From positions 1 to 64,000 of the forward strand of contig JALHQT010000010.1 of NCBI GenBank assembly GCA_022841825.1: a stretch of DNA of 64,000 bases. Direction: 5' to 3'. The stretch's first letter is position 1. Each line of letters begins with the position of its first letter. Below, one piece after another: positions 19,014-28,211 of this stretch. The notes below the pieces were generated by a model that was not told the origin of the DNA, did not search any database, and worked only from the letters and a program-made list of their open reading frames with translations. Position numbers and translations under genes: made by a program. The DNA comes from Anaerolineae bacterium. Lineage in GTDB: Bacteria; Chloroflexota; Anaerolineae; Aggregatilineales; Phototrophicaceae.

Positions 19014-19760
19014 ATGTCTGCACAACTCGATACACGTCCTGCATCCAATCTCCATAAGCCGCAAAATCAAGGTGACGGGGTTTCCCCGCTCCGCATCCTG
19101 GCGGCGGTCATGATGCTGCTCGTCTTTGCCCTGGTACCCTTCTTTGCTGCCGGGACGTTTGATTGGCTCGCCGCCATCGTGTTCGTCATTCTGTTCATCG
19201 CCGCCGCTGTTTTGAGCCGCGTGGTCGTCGCCTTCCGCAATCCTGATCTACTGCGTGAGCGCGCGCATTATGCTGTGAAGCAGGATGCCAAAACCTGGGA
19301 TCTATGGTTGATGCCGCTGGTCGGGCTGGTGGGTCCGCTGCTGACGCTTGTGATCGCTGGCTTGGATCACCGCTTCGGTTGGTCAGCCCGCTTTGCGCCC
19401 GAAGTGCAGATCGCCGCCCTCGTCGTGATTGGGCTGGGTTTCGTGCTCGCTTCGTGGGCGATGGTGGTCAATCGCTTCTTCTCGGCAGTCGTGCGCATCC
19501 AGACTGAGCGCGATCACCAGGTGATCAGCGATGGTCCGTATCGTTTCGTTCGCCATCCCTCATACACAGGCGGGTTGATCTCCTATCTCGCCATGCCGTT
19601 CGCCCTGGGTTCATGGTGGGCGTTCATCCCAGCGCTGCTGACCGTCTTTGCCCTCCTTCTGCGCACATACCTGGAAGACCGGACGCTGCAAAACGAGCTG
19701 CCCGGCTATGAGGCGTATGCAGCGCGCGTGCGCTCTCGTCTGCTGCCGGGCGTGTGGTAG
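19014..19760 (+). CDS. Isoprenylcysteine carboxyl methyltransferase-family (ICMT/PEMT-like) membrane protein
   Basis: VIRIQTERDHQVISDGPYRFVRHPSYTGGLISYLAMPFALGSWWAF...LEDRTLQNELPGYEAYAARVRSRLLPGVW. Confidence 0.87.
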   Translation: MSAQLDTRPASNLHKPQNQGDGVSPLRILAAVMMLLVFALVPFFAAGTFDWLAAIVFVILFIAAAVLSRVVVAFRNPDLLRERAHYAVKQDAKTWDLWLMPLVGLVGPLLTLVIAGLDHRFGWSARFAPEVQIAALVVIGLGFVLASWAMVVNRFFSAVVRIQTERDHQVISDGPYRFVRHPSYTGGLISYLAMPFALGSWWAFIPALLTVFALLLRTYLEDRTLQNELPGYEAYAARVRSRLLPGVW

Positions 19761-19774
19761 AAGGATGAACAGTC

Positions 19775-20749
19775 ATGACCCATGCTCCAATCGATTGGCT
19801 GCTGGAGGGTGATCCCTTTATTGCCTATCGAACGCGCCTCGACCTGCTGGGGCAGGCAGAGCATGACCCGGCGGTGCAGGCATCGCGTCAGGCGATGCTG
19901 CGCGATCCCAGACTGAAGACGCTTTTGGCGGAGCTGGCAGACTGGCCCGGCGTGGTCATCGCCAGTCACAAAAGCGCCAGCCAGCCGTTTCACAAACTGA
20001 CCTTCGTCGCCGACCTCGGCATGAAAGCGTCAGATTCGGAGATCGCCCCGATCATTCAGCGGATCATGGCGCATACCTCGTCCGAGGGTCCTTTTAGCCT
20101 GCCGATGAATATCCCGACCGCATATGGTGGAAGCGGCGACGAGCAGTGGGCATGGGCGCTGTGTGATGCGCCGCTGATCGTCTATGCCCTGATCAAATTC
20201 GGCATACAGGATGACCCGGCTGTCGTCGCGGCAATCGAACATCTCGTTGAGCTGGTGCGCGACAATGGCTTTCCCTGCGCCGTGTCGAAAACGCTGGGCA
20301 GTTGGCGCGGTCCGGGGCGTAAGCAAGACCCATGCCCATTTGCGAACCTGGCGATGCTGAAGGCATTGTCGCAGACGCACGTCTGGCGTGATAGCCAGGC
20401 GGCGAGAACTGGCGCGGAGACGCTGCTCTCACTCTGGAGCGACAGCAGCGAGCGCCATCCCTACATGTTTTATATGGGTACGGATTTTCGCAAGCTGAAA
20501 GCGCCGTTGGTGTGGTACGACCTGTTGCATGTGCTGGATGTGCTTTCGTCTTTACCCTGGCTGGCGCATGACGCGCGGTTGCACGACATGCTCGCCGTGC
20601 TGACGAGCAAAGCGGATGCGCAGGGTCGTTTCACCAACGAGTCGATCTGGACAGCGTGGAAGGACTGGGAGTTCGGGCAAAAGCGTGCGCCCTCGCGCTG
20701 GCTGACGCTGCTCGCCTGGCGCATCATCCGGCGACTAGACAAAGTGTAG
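19775..20749 (+). CDS. Conserved hypothetical protein, possibly alpha/alpha-toroid (terpenoid-cyclase-like) fold
   Basis: 324-aa ORF directly after the ICMT-like gene; helical repeats suggested by eye. Confidence 0.65.
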   Translation: MTHAPIDWLLEGDPFIAYRTRLDLLGQAEHDPAVQASRQAMLRDPRLKTLLAELADWPGVVIASHKSASQPFHKLTFVADLGMKASDSEIAPIIQRIMAHTSSEGPFSLPMNIPTAYGGSGDEQWAWALCDAPLIVYALIKFGIQDDPAVVAAIEHLVELVRDNGFPCAVSKTLGSWRGPGRKQDPCPFANLAMLKALSQTHVWRDSQAARTGAETLLSLWSDSSERHPYMFYMGTDFRKLKAPLVWYDLLHVLDVLSSLPWLAHDARLHDMLAVLTSKADAQGRFTNESIWTAWKDWEFGQKRAPSRWLTLLAWRIIRRLDKV

Positions 20750-20763
20750 TGAGGGAGGTTTCT

Positions 20764-21456
20764 ATGACAAGCAATGCCTTTGTGGCGCGGACAGCGAGAC
20801 TCTTGAAGGAATTCGATAAAACGGTGAAGCGCGTCAGAGGTGTTTTTGTGGCTCGTTTCGGCGATCCCTTGACCGACACAATGATCGCGGAGACGCGGCA
20901 GGAGTACGCCAACCTCATCCCACAGCTTCCCGATCTGGGCGGCAAGCAGCCGTTTACCCAGTTCATCATCTCGTCAGCCTGGTTTTTGGCGATGTACCGA
21001 GCGCTGCAGCGGCACGGGTTCAGTGTCGAAGAAGCCGGGCAGCTCATTTACGACATGAGCGAGGCTTTCCTGAAGACCTATCCCGCCTTCTTGCGGCGCT
21101 TATTCGGCGATAGGCGCTTCTCGCCGCGCTATCTGAAAGGGTTGCAGCGCCGAGCGGCGGCGTCGCAGCAGCGCCAGTACGCTGGAGATTACGTGTATGA
21201 GTTTGTGCCGGGCGACGCGCAGACGTTTGATTACGGGGTCGATTACACAGCATGCGCGACCTGCGCGTTTTATCAGGCACAGGGTTCGCCGGAACTGGCG
21301 CGCTACGTGTGTGCGGTCGATAAGCTGTACAGTGAGATGTTGGGCTGGGGGCTGACCCGCACAAAGACCCTTGCCGAAGGACACGATCGTTGTGATTTCC
21401 GGTTTAGGAAGGGCGGGCCGACACGGGTCAATGTACCGGTGTCACTGCGAACCTAA
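20764..21456 (+). CDS. L-2-amino-thiazoline-4-carboxylic acid hydrolase-like protein
   Basis: AWFLAMYRALQRHGFSVEEAGQLIYDMSEAFL...YVYEFVPGDAQTFDYGVDYTACATCAFYQAQGSPELARYVCAVDKLYSEMLGWGLTRTKTLAEGHDRCDFRFRKG. Confidence 0.75.
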   Translation: MTSNAFVARTARLLKEFDKTVKRVRGVFVARFGDPLTDTMIAETRQEYANLIPQLPDLGGKQPFTQFIISSAWFLAMYRALQRHGFSVEEAGQLIYDMSEAFLKTYPAFLRRLFGDRRFSPRYLKGLQRRAAASQQRQYAGDYVYEFVPGDAQTFDYGVDYTACATCAFYQAQGSPELARYVCAVDKLYSEMLGWGLTRTKTLAEGHDRCDFRFRKGGPTRVNVPVSLRT

Positions 21457-21671
21457 GCGGCTCAGGTTCGGGGATAGCCCTCACCCTGTACTGGCGCGGC
21501 GCGACATTTCGGTCGTGTTCACTGCACACGACCTGATCGCTGAACTTGACGGGCAAGCCGACAGCAGCGTAGTGGCGGCGCTGTACAACGAGTGAAATAC
21601 CGAAAGTGCGAGCTGGGCGACAGCGGGTGATCGCGACTCGGTTATCCGCTTTTAGCGGGACGGTTTAGGAT

Positions 21672-21950
21672 CTAATTCGAGTCGGGCATTGTCGCCGCCT
21701 CCCACGCCGTCAGAATCGCCAGCGCCTCGGCGTCGCTCGCGCCGCACATCTCGGCGTGCGGGCGCAGGTGAACGCAGACCGCCGGGCGCTCCGGCAGCCC
21801 GAACAACTTGCAGCGGTTGTCGTTGGTGAGCTGGACACAGCGCACGCCCGCAGGTTTGCCATTCGGCATCCCAGGAATGGGCGATGAGATCGACGGCGCG
21901 ATGCAGCACGCCCCGCAGCCGACGCGGCATTCAAACTCCGGTTCGCTCAA
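21672..21950 (-). CDS. YkgJ-family cysteine-cluster protein
   Basis: CRVGCGACCIAPSISSPIPGMPNGKPAGVRCVQLTNDNRCKLFGLPERPAVC. Confidence 0.9.
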   Translation of the reverse strand: MSEPEFECRVGCGACCIAPSISSPIPGMPNGKPAGVRCVQLTNDNRCKLFGLPERPAVCVHLRPHAEMCGASDAEALAILTAWEAATMPDSN

Positions 21951-22018
21951 TCGTCACACCTGCTCTTTCCCAACACATAGGGTATTGGCTGCATCCTTTA
22001 TACAAGAAAGATGCGTTG

Positions 22019-22612
22019 ATGGAACCGATTTACTTCACAACACCAGCCGAACTGCGCGCCTGGTTCGACGCGAATGGCGCGACAGCGAAAGAAATGTGGC
22101 TTGGATACTACAAGAAAGACTCCGGCACAGCGAGTGTGACGTGGCCCGAATCGGTCGATCAGGCGCTGTGCTTCGGCTGGATCGATGGCATCCGCAAGCG
22201 CATTGACGACGAGCGCTACATGATCCGCTTCACGCCGCGCAAGCCGTCGAGCATCTGGAGTGCCGTCAACATCGCGCGCGTCGCCGAACTGACGGAGGCA
22301 GGGTTGATGATGCCCGCAGGTCTTGCGGCGTTCGAGAAGCGGAAAGAGGAAAAATCCGCCGTCTACAGCTATGAGCAGCGCGATGCCGTCGCGCTTCCCG
22401 ACGCGTGGATGGCGCAGCTTCAGGCGAACGGGGCAGCGTGGGGGTTCTTCCAGGCGCAGACGCCTTCGTATCAAAAGGGTGCCATACGCTGGGTGTTGGA
22501 GGCGAAGCAGGAGGCGACGCGCCTCAAGCGGCTGGCGACGCTGATCGACGACTCGGCGAACAGCCGCTTCATCCCGCCCTTCAAGTTCAGCACGACGAAG
22601 CCGCGGGAGTAA
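22019..22612 (+). CDS. YdeI/OmpD-associated family protein
   Basis: FTTPAELRAWFDANGATAKEMWLGYYKKDSGTASVTWPESVDQALCFGWIDGIRKRIDDERYMIRFTPRKPSSIWS. Confidence 0.92.
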   Translation: MEPIYFTTPAELRAWFDANGATAKEMWLGYYKKDSGTASVTWPESVDQALCFGWIDGIRKRIDDERYMIRFTPRKPSSIWSAVNIARVAELTEAGLMMPAGLAAFEKRKEEKSAVYSYEQRDAVALPDAWMAQLQANGAAWGFFQAQTPSYQKGAIRWVLEAKQEATRLKRLATLIDDSANSRFIPPFKFSTTKPRE

Positions 22613-23843
22613 TCAATCGCTCCACCGCGTCCGCCCCCGCCAGCGCACCGCCCAGCGCCGCCATCTCGTCCGCCAGCGCGCGGCAGTTCGCCCCCACCGC
22701 CGCGTCATCACGCAGCGCCTTCGCCGCCGTCAGAAGCATCCCCTGCCGCACATCATGCGCCGTCAGGTGTAAGCCAACTTTCGCCTGCGCGACGCGCCGC
22801 GCCTGCCCCCGCTGATCCGCCGCGTGCGGCACGACGATCTGCGGGATGCCATAGAGCAGCGCGCCGTGCGTCGTCCCCATGCCGCCGTGATGGAAGATCA
22901 ACCGCGTGCGCGGCAGCAGATGATCGAATGGCGCAAAGTTGAGCAGGCGTGTCGTCCTCGGCAGCGCGGCTTTCAGCTTTGCCTTCTCGTCTGGCGTGAA
23001 GGGATGAAAGCCGATGACGACGACCGGCACATAGCCCACCCGCGCCGCCGCCTGCGCCGCCCAACTGTAAAAGCCGAGATCGCCTGTGAAGGTCGTGCCG
23101 AGCGTGACCAGCGCAATCGGCGCTTCGGGCGGGATGTCTGCCAGCCACGCGGGAGGATCGCCCTGCGGCGCGTCCGGCACGCCGCCGACAAAGCGCGTCT
23201 GCGGCAGGATCGTGTCCTCGTCCGCCGCGTACCAGCCGCGTGTGAAGTAGCACAGGTGTAGATCGGGGCTGGTGATCGACGGTGTGGGACCCGGCGAAAA
23301 GTAGCGCCCCGCCAGCCCAAAGCGCGCGCACAAGCGGTCAATACGCTCCCGGCTGTCGCTGCCGAGCGTCTTCTGCACCGGAAAGAGGAAGTCATCGCGC
23401 AGTTCGCGCTGGGCGAGCCAGCCGCAGACGACCAGCCGCACGTCGAGCTTTTCCGCCGCCAGCACCGCCGCGCTCAGGAACGGATCGGTCAGGATGAGGT
23501 CGGGCACGCCTTCGCGCGCTGCCAGCGCCAGCAGGTCTTCGACCGCGCCGCCGACCAGGTCTTCGCTCATCCAGGTGTCGAGCGCCCGGCGGTAGCGCAG
23601 CATGACTGCTTCCTGCGGCTTGAGCGTCGTCACGTCGGGCGCGGGCGGCGGGGGCCACAGCCAGCCCGTGCGTTCGACCGCCAGGAACGGCACGCTCGCG
23701 CGTTCGACCGCGCCGCGTATCGCTTCGCCGCTGACCCAGCGCACGTCATGCCCGCGCGCTTGCAATGCCTGCGCCGTTTTAAGGAAGCCGCCCCAATCCG
23801 TATGCGAGAAGAGCGGCGCGGAGACACACCAGATGGCTGCCAT
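22587..23843 (-). CDS. UGT/MGT-like glycosyltransferase
   Basis: HTDWGGFLKTAQALQARGHDVRWVSGEAI...IALVTLGTTF...LIFHHGGMGTTHGALLYGIPQIVVPHAADQRGQARRV. Confidence 0.88.
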   Translation of the reverse strand: MAAIWCVSAPLFSHTDWGGFLKTAQALQARGHDVRWVSGEAIRGAVERASVPFLAVERTGWLWPPPPAPDVTTLKPQEAVMLRYRRALDTWMSEDLVGGAVEDLLALAAREGVPDLILTDPFLSAAVLAAEKLDVRLVVCGWLAQRELRDDFLFPVQKTLGSDSRERIDRLCARFGLAGRYFSPGPTPSITSPDLHLCYFTRGWYAADEDTILPQTRFVGGVPDAPQGDPPAWLADIPPEAPIALVTLGTTFTGDLGFYSWAAQAAARVGYVPVVVIGFHPFTPDEKAKLKAALPRTTRLLNFAPFDHLLPRTRLIFHHGGMGTTHGALLYGIPQIVVPHAADQRGQARRVAQAKVGLHLTAHDVRQGMLLTAAKALRDDAAVGANCRALADEMAALGGALAGADAVERLITPAASSC

Positions 23844-23876
23844 GATCGCGCCCTTCGGTTATCGAAACAATTGGGT

Positions 23877-23970
23877 ACAGTCCCCACCCCCGCGCCCCCT
23901 CCCCATTGTGATGGTTCAGGGGCTTCCGGATCAGCGCTTCCGCCCACGTTCGCGGGGGTGGGGATACTGA
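23877..23970. repeat. Inverted repeat between glycosyltransferase and glucan phosphorylase genes
   Basis: cagtccccacccccgcg ... cgcgggggtggggatactg. Confidence 0.6.
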
Positions 23971-24007
23971 AAAAATACGAGGAACCTACGTCAGTTTCGA
24001 ATTCTGA

Positions 24008-26584
24008 TCAGTTCGCCCAGCGGATGATGCCAGGGATGAACGGTGTCGGCAGCGAGTCGTGATGAGGCAGCACGCGCACCGAAATGCCGCGATCCCCGCT
24101 CGTGCTGAACGGGAAGTGCGCCGCATAGGTGTACGCGCCGTCGCTGCTGCCGTTGACCGGCTTCATCTCGACAAATTCGCCGCTTTCAATCTCGCCGCGC
24201 GTGTTGAGCTGCCCGTAAAAGACCTGGACGCGCACATCGGCGGGCTTGAGGCTCCCCAGATGAACCGCAGCGGTCACTTCCAGCTCGCCGCCGACCTTGA
24301 CTTCGCGCTGGGCAACCTGGACGTTGCGCACCTGCACCTGCCCCCATTGCTGTTCCAGCATGCTGCGCCAGGCGGCATATTCCAGCCCCTTCTTCAGGTC
24401 CGGCGAGGTCAGCGCCAGCGTGCGCTTGTAGTTGGGCATGTAGTACAGGTCGGTGTACTGCTGCACCATGCGGTGCGTGGTGAAGAACGGACCCAGCTTA
24501 CGGATCGAGTTCTTGATCTTGGCGATCCATTCACGCGGCAGCCCATCGCGCCCGCGCGTGTAGAACAGCGGTACGATGTCCTGTTCGAGCGTGTTATAAA
24601 GCGCCTCGCTCTCCAGGTAATCCTGGTGATTGGCGGAGGCTTCATCCTCGCCGTACTCCTCACCGCTGCCGATGGACCATCCGACGTTCGAGTCGTATGC
24701 CTCTGCCCACCAACCGTCGAGGATGCTGAAGTTCAAGCCGCCGTTGTAGATCACCTTCATGCCGCTGGTTCCGCTTGCCTCTTTCGGGCGGCGCGGCGTG
24801 TTCAACCAGATATCGACACCCTGCACCAGATAACGCGCGACATGCATGTCATAGTCTTCCAGGAAGACGACCGAATGCCGCAGATCGGGGTGACGACCGG
24901 CGTGGCTGATCTGGCGAATGAGTTCCTTGCCCTTCTCGTCGTGCGGATGCGCCTTGCCCGCGAAGATGATCTGCACGGGTCGGTCGGCGTCCAGCAGGAT
25001 GCGCTTCAGGCGTTCGATGTCGCGCAGGATGAGCGTGGCGCGCTTGTAGGTGGCAAAGCGGCGGGCGAAGCCAATCGTCAGGGCGTCGGGGTCGAGCGCC
25101 TCTTCCGCCATCATCATCTCGCTGCGCGAAACGCCGCGCGCCTTAAGCTGGTCGAGATGACGCTTGCGCGCGAAGACGATCAGCTCGCTGCGACGGCGTT
25201 CGTGGACGCGCCAGAGTTCGGCGTCGGGGATGGTGTCGATGCGCTCCCAGATGGCGGGCTGCGATTCGTCCTGCCGCCAGGCGGGGTCGATATAACGGTC
25301 GAGGAGCTGCCCCATGTCGCCGCTGATCCAGGTCTGGACGTGGATGCCGTTGGTCACCGACTGAATCGGCACTTCGTCCTGTGGCACGCCCGGATACATC
25401 GACTGCCACATCTTGCGCGAGACGACACCGTGCAGTTCCGCCACGCCGTTGGCACCCGCCGAGAGGCGCAGCGCCAGCACCGGCAGCGAGAAGACCTGTC
25501 GCCCGTCAATCGTCTCTCGCCCCAGGTCGATGAATTGCTCGAACGTCAGCCCAAGAGAACGGGCGTAATCGCCGAGGTGTTCGCCGACGAGGTTGATCTC
25601 AAACTGCTCCAAACCCGCAGGCACGGGCGTATGCGTGGTGAAGACGTTGGACGAAGCACAGATCTCGCGCGCCTGCTGGAACGACAGCTTCTCGCTCTGC
25701 ATCATGTTGCGGATGCGCTCCAGCGCCAGGAATGCCGAGTGCCCTTCGTTCATGTGGAAGATGTCCGGCTTGATCCCCATCGCCTCGAAGGCGCGGATGC
25801 CGCCCAAGCCCATCAGGATTTCCTGACGAATGCGGGTGGTGCGGTCGCCGCCATACAAACGGTCGGTCAGACTCCGGTCTTCGGGACGGGTATTTTCCGG
25901 CAGATTGGAATCCAGCAGATACAGCGGCACGCGCCCGACCTGCACCTTGTAGATCACCGCGAACAGCTCGCGCCCCGGCAGCGGCACGCTGATCTTGATC
26001 GCGTTACCCTGCGCGTCGCGCATCAGCGTCACGGGCAGATTGGCATAGTCGTTGATCGGGTATCGTTCCTGTTGGTAGCCGTCCGCCGTCAGGTACTGGC
26101 GGAAGTAGCCCTCCTGGTACAGCAGCCCCGCGCCGATCAGCGGGATTCCCAGGTCGCTGGCACTCTTGAGGTGGTCGCCGCTGAGGACGCCCAGACCGCC
26201 GGAATAGTTTTGCAGGCTTTCGGTGATGCCGAATTCTGTTGAGAAGTAGGCGATGGTAGGGGGTTTCTTCAAATCACCGTAATGGCGTTTGAACCAGGTG
26301 TTGTCCGCCTTCATATAGCGGTCGAAATCGGCGCACACACGGTGATAATGCGCCAGGAATGCCTGGTCGTTCGCAGCAGATTCCATCCGCTCCTGGCTGA
26401 TAGTGCCAAGCATCCGGACGGGGTTGTGGTACGTCTCGCGCCACTGTTCGCGATCCAACCGCATGAAAAGATCGATGCTATCGCGATCCCACGACCAGCG
26501 AAGGTTGTAGGCAAGCTCTTGCAACCGCTGAATCGCTTTGGGCAGATTCGGAACCACACTGATCGTCGCAACTGGTTTTATCAT
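24008..26584 (-). CDS. glgP: Alpha-glucan (maltodextrin/glycogen) phosphorylase
   Basis: IAYFSTEFGITESLQNYSGGLGVLSGDHLKSASDLGIPLIGAGLLY; GFARRFATYKRATLI; LNTPRRPKEASGTSGMKVIYNGGLNFSILDGWWAEAYD. Confidence 0.93.
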   Translation of the reverse strand: MIKPVATISVVPNLPKAIQRLQELAYNLRWSWDRDSIDLFMRLDREQWRETYHNPVRMLGTISQERMESAANDQAFLAHYHRVCADFDRYMKADNTWFKRHYGDLKKPPTIAYFSTEFGITESLQNYSGGLGVLSGDHLKSASDLGIPLIGAGLLYQEGYFRQYLTADGYQQERYPINDYANLPVTLMRDAQGNAIKISVPLPGRELFAVIYKVQVGRVPLYLLDSNLPENTRPEDRSLTDRLYGGDRTTRIRQEILMGLGGIRAFEAMGIKPDIFHMNEGHSAFLALERIRNMMQSEKLSFQQAREICASSNVFTTHTPVPAGLEQFEINLVGEHLGDYARSLGLTFEQFIDLGRETIDGRQVFSLPVLALRLSAGANGVAELHGVVSRKMWQSMYPGVPQDEVPIQSVTNGIHVQTWISGDMGQLLDRYIDPAWRQDESQPAIWERIDTIPDAELWRVHERRRSELIVFARKRHLDQLKARGVSRSEMMMAEEALDPDALTIGFARRFATYKRATLILRDIERLKRILLDADRPVQIIFAGKAHPHDEKGKELIRQISHAGRHPDLRHSVVFLEDYDMHVARYLVQGVDIWLNTPRRPKEASGTSGMKVIYNGGLNFSILDGWWAEAYDSNVGWSIGSGEEYGEDEASANHQDYLESEALYNTLEQDIVPLFYTRGRDGLPREWIAKIKNSIRKLGPFFTTHRMVQQYTDLYYMPNYKRTLALTSPDLKKGLEYAAWRSMLEQQWGQVQVRNVQVAQREVKVGGELEVTAAVHLGSLKPADVRVQVFYGQLNTRGEIESGEFVEMKPVNGSSDGAYTYAAHFPFSTSGDRGISVRVLPHHDSLPTPFIPGIIRWAN

Positions 26585-26601
26585 GAGTACTCCGTGAGAT
26601 T

Positions 26602-26720
26602 GACTCTCAGACAGACGACATCTTATCAAAACTTCCGAGAAAACGCAGATTAAGTCTGTATGGAGTGCCGAAAATCTTCCCTGTAATCTAGGGGACATTA
26701 TGATAAGATGCTGAGAGTCG
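26602..26720. promoter_or_regulatory. Symmetric divergent promoter region (glgP / CBM48 gene)
   Basis: gactctcag...catcttatca and tgataagatgctgagagtc inverted copies; each side has extended -10-like TGATAAGAT. Confidence 0.5.
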
Positions 26721-26745
26721 TTCACGCAATGTATGTGGAGGATCA

Positions 26746-27051
26746 ATGACGACAATGCTCAAAAAGCAGTACTTCAAGACGAAGGACACCTGCAAAGTCA
26801 CGTTCTCACTGCCCGCCGCTGTGCAGGGCGAGAAGGTTTATCTCGTCGGCGATTTTAATGAGTGGGACGAAAAGGGAATGCCGATGAAGCGCCAGAAAGA
26901 TGGCAGCTTCACCATCACGCTAGAATTGAACAAGGGCAGCGAATACCAGTTCCGCTACCTGGTCAACGGCAGCGAGTGGCACAACGACTGGCAGGCAGAT
27001 CGCTACGTTCCGAACCCCTACAGCGGGGACAACTCGGTGGTGGTCATCTAG
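26746..27051 (+). CDS. Isoamylase early-set (CBM48/AMPK-beta-like) domain protein
   Basis: CKVTFSLPAAVQGEKVYLVGDFNEWDEKGMPMKRQKDGSFTITLELNKGSEYQFRYLVNGSEWHND. Confidence 0.92.
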   Translation: MTTMLKKQYFKTKDTCKVTFSLPAAVQGEKVYLVGDFNEWDEKGMPMKRQKDGSFTITLELNKGSEYQFRYLVNGSEWHNDWQADRYVPNPYSGDNSVVVI

Positions 27052-27091
27052 GACAGTCGTCTGTGCTTTGAGACAAGCCTCGTGATGACGG

Positions 27092-27124
27092 AGAGGTGTT
27101 TGCGTGTGCGAGCACCTCTTTTGA
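27092..27124 (+). terminator. Rho-independent terminator
   Basis: agaggtg-tttgcgtgtgcgag-cacctct-tttg after the CBM48 gene. Confidence 0.65.
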
Positions 27125-27130
27125 TTCGCC

Positions 27131-27646
27131 CTACTTCTTCCACACGTTGAAGCGCGCGTACACCGCCGACGCCGCCAGAGCCGCGAACAGGAGCAGCGCC
27201 AAACTGAACGGCACGAGGCGGACTCCGACGAACGACAGCAGCCCCAGCCCCAGAATACCGAGCGCCGTCGCCCCCGCCGCCACCTGCGCCGTGTAGCGCC
27301 CGCGTCGCTTGCCGCTCACGCGCCGCGCCGCCTCCGAGACCAACCCGCCGTACGGGATGCCCGCAATGATGGCGACAAACAGAATCGGAAACAGCGAGAT
27401 CAAAAAGCCGCCGACCAGCCCCAACCCGGCACACACCCCGCCGACCAGCGCATAATCGTTGGGCTGCGCGGTGAAGAACTTGTCCTCCAGACCACGCACA
27501 CATTCCTTACAGCGGTAGCCGACCGGCGTCTGCACCGCGCACTGGATGCACATCCAGCGGTCGCATTTGTTGCAGCGCAGCGTCGCCTCGGCATCGACAT
27601 GGACTGCGCAGTAGTGCACCTCTTCCTGTTGAGCGACAATGCTCAT
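27131..27646 (-). CDS. B-box-like zinc-binding membrane protein
   Basis: CAVHVDAEATLRCNKCDRWMCIQCAVQTPVGYRCKECV then several TM segments; alternative start 27670. Confidence 0.75.
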   Translation of the reverse strand: MSIVAQQEEVHYCAVHVDAEATLRCNKCDRWMCIQCAVQTPVGYRCKECVRGLEDKFFTAQPNDYALVGGVCAGLGLVGGFLISLFPILFVAIIAGIPYGGLVSEAARRVSGKRRGRYTAQVAAGATALGILGLGLLSFVGVRLVPFSLALLLFAALAASAVYARFNVWKK

Positions 27647-27681
27647 GCTACAGACCTCATCATGACTCATGTTTGCAGAGT

Positions 27682-27741
27682 GTGCGTGGTGCGGAGTGCG
27701 AACAAACAATACCTTGTCTTTTCGCACTCCGCACCACGCAC
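27682..27741. repeat. Perfect 21-bp-arm inverted repeat (hairpin)
   Basis: gtgcgtggtgcggagtgcgaa - 18 nt - ttcgcactccgcaccacgcac. Confidence 0.9.
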
Positions 27742-27848
27742 TGCGCACGTTCACTTATTCCTACCATTATAAGTGTCCTTCTCGCGCCAAGATTGGTATT
27801 GTGTAACTAATCTGGAAAATTGGTGTTAAAAATTCACCATCTCCCTAT

Positions 27849-27876
27849 TTGACCTCTACAGAAATCGTCATATAAT
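27849..27876 (+). promoter_or_regulatory. Strong sigma70-like promoter
   Basis: TTGACC-16 nt-TATAAT. Confidence 0.75.
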
Positions 27877-27907
27877 CGAGAGATGGCATTGTGTAGAGGG
27901 CTTGATT

Positions 27908-28081
27908 GTGGGCAACAGAAAAGCACGCAAAGGGATCGATGACTGGGCGTCCCGCCTGCGCGGTATGCTTGACGAGCTTGATCGACTTATCAACCCACAG
28001 CCCGCGAAGCCCGTTCGTGTGCCTGTGCCAATCCCCGTGCGCCCGGACCGCCGTCCGCGCCCACACGACCCGTACCGCTAA
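27908..28081 (+). CDS. Putative 57-aa basic/proline-rich small protein (GTG start, absent from ORF track)
   Basis: gagggcttgattGTG; (M)GNRKARKGIDDWASRLRGMLDELDRLINPQPAKPVRVPVPIPVRPDRRPRPHDPYR*; lies between clear promoter and terminator. Confidence 0.5.
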   Translation: MGNRKARKGIDDWASRLRGMLDELDRLINPQPAKPVRVPVPIPVRPDRRPRPHDPYR

Positions 28082-28121
28082 CGCCTGACATCACACCCAG
28101 CGGTACAACCAGAGGGAAATC

Positions 28122-28168
28122 AAGACACAAGCGCAGCACCGACAGGGCTGCGACTTGTGTCTTTTTGT
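28122..28168 (+). terminator. Rho-independent terminator
   Basis: aagacacaagcgcag ... ctgcgacttgtgtctt followed by tttgttt. Confidence 0.85.
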
Positions 28169-28211
28169 TTGTTATACTCATCCGAGTTTTGTCTAACGTG
28201 CGAAGGGTATC

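Noticed and set aside
21371-21595. Small ORF MPKDTIVVISGLGRAGRHG... downstream of the ATC-hydrolase-like gene
   Set aside because: Overlaps the upstream gene out of frame, with no recognisable domain or start signal.
24059-26242. 727-aa plus-strand ORF antisense to glgP (and similar long antisense ORFs at 2448-4070, 28965-30911, 55225-56697)
   Set aside because: Low-complexity Arg/His/Asp-rich translations are shadow frames of GC-rich genes with clear products on the other strand.
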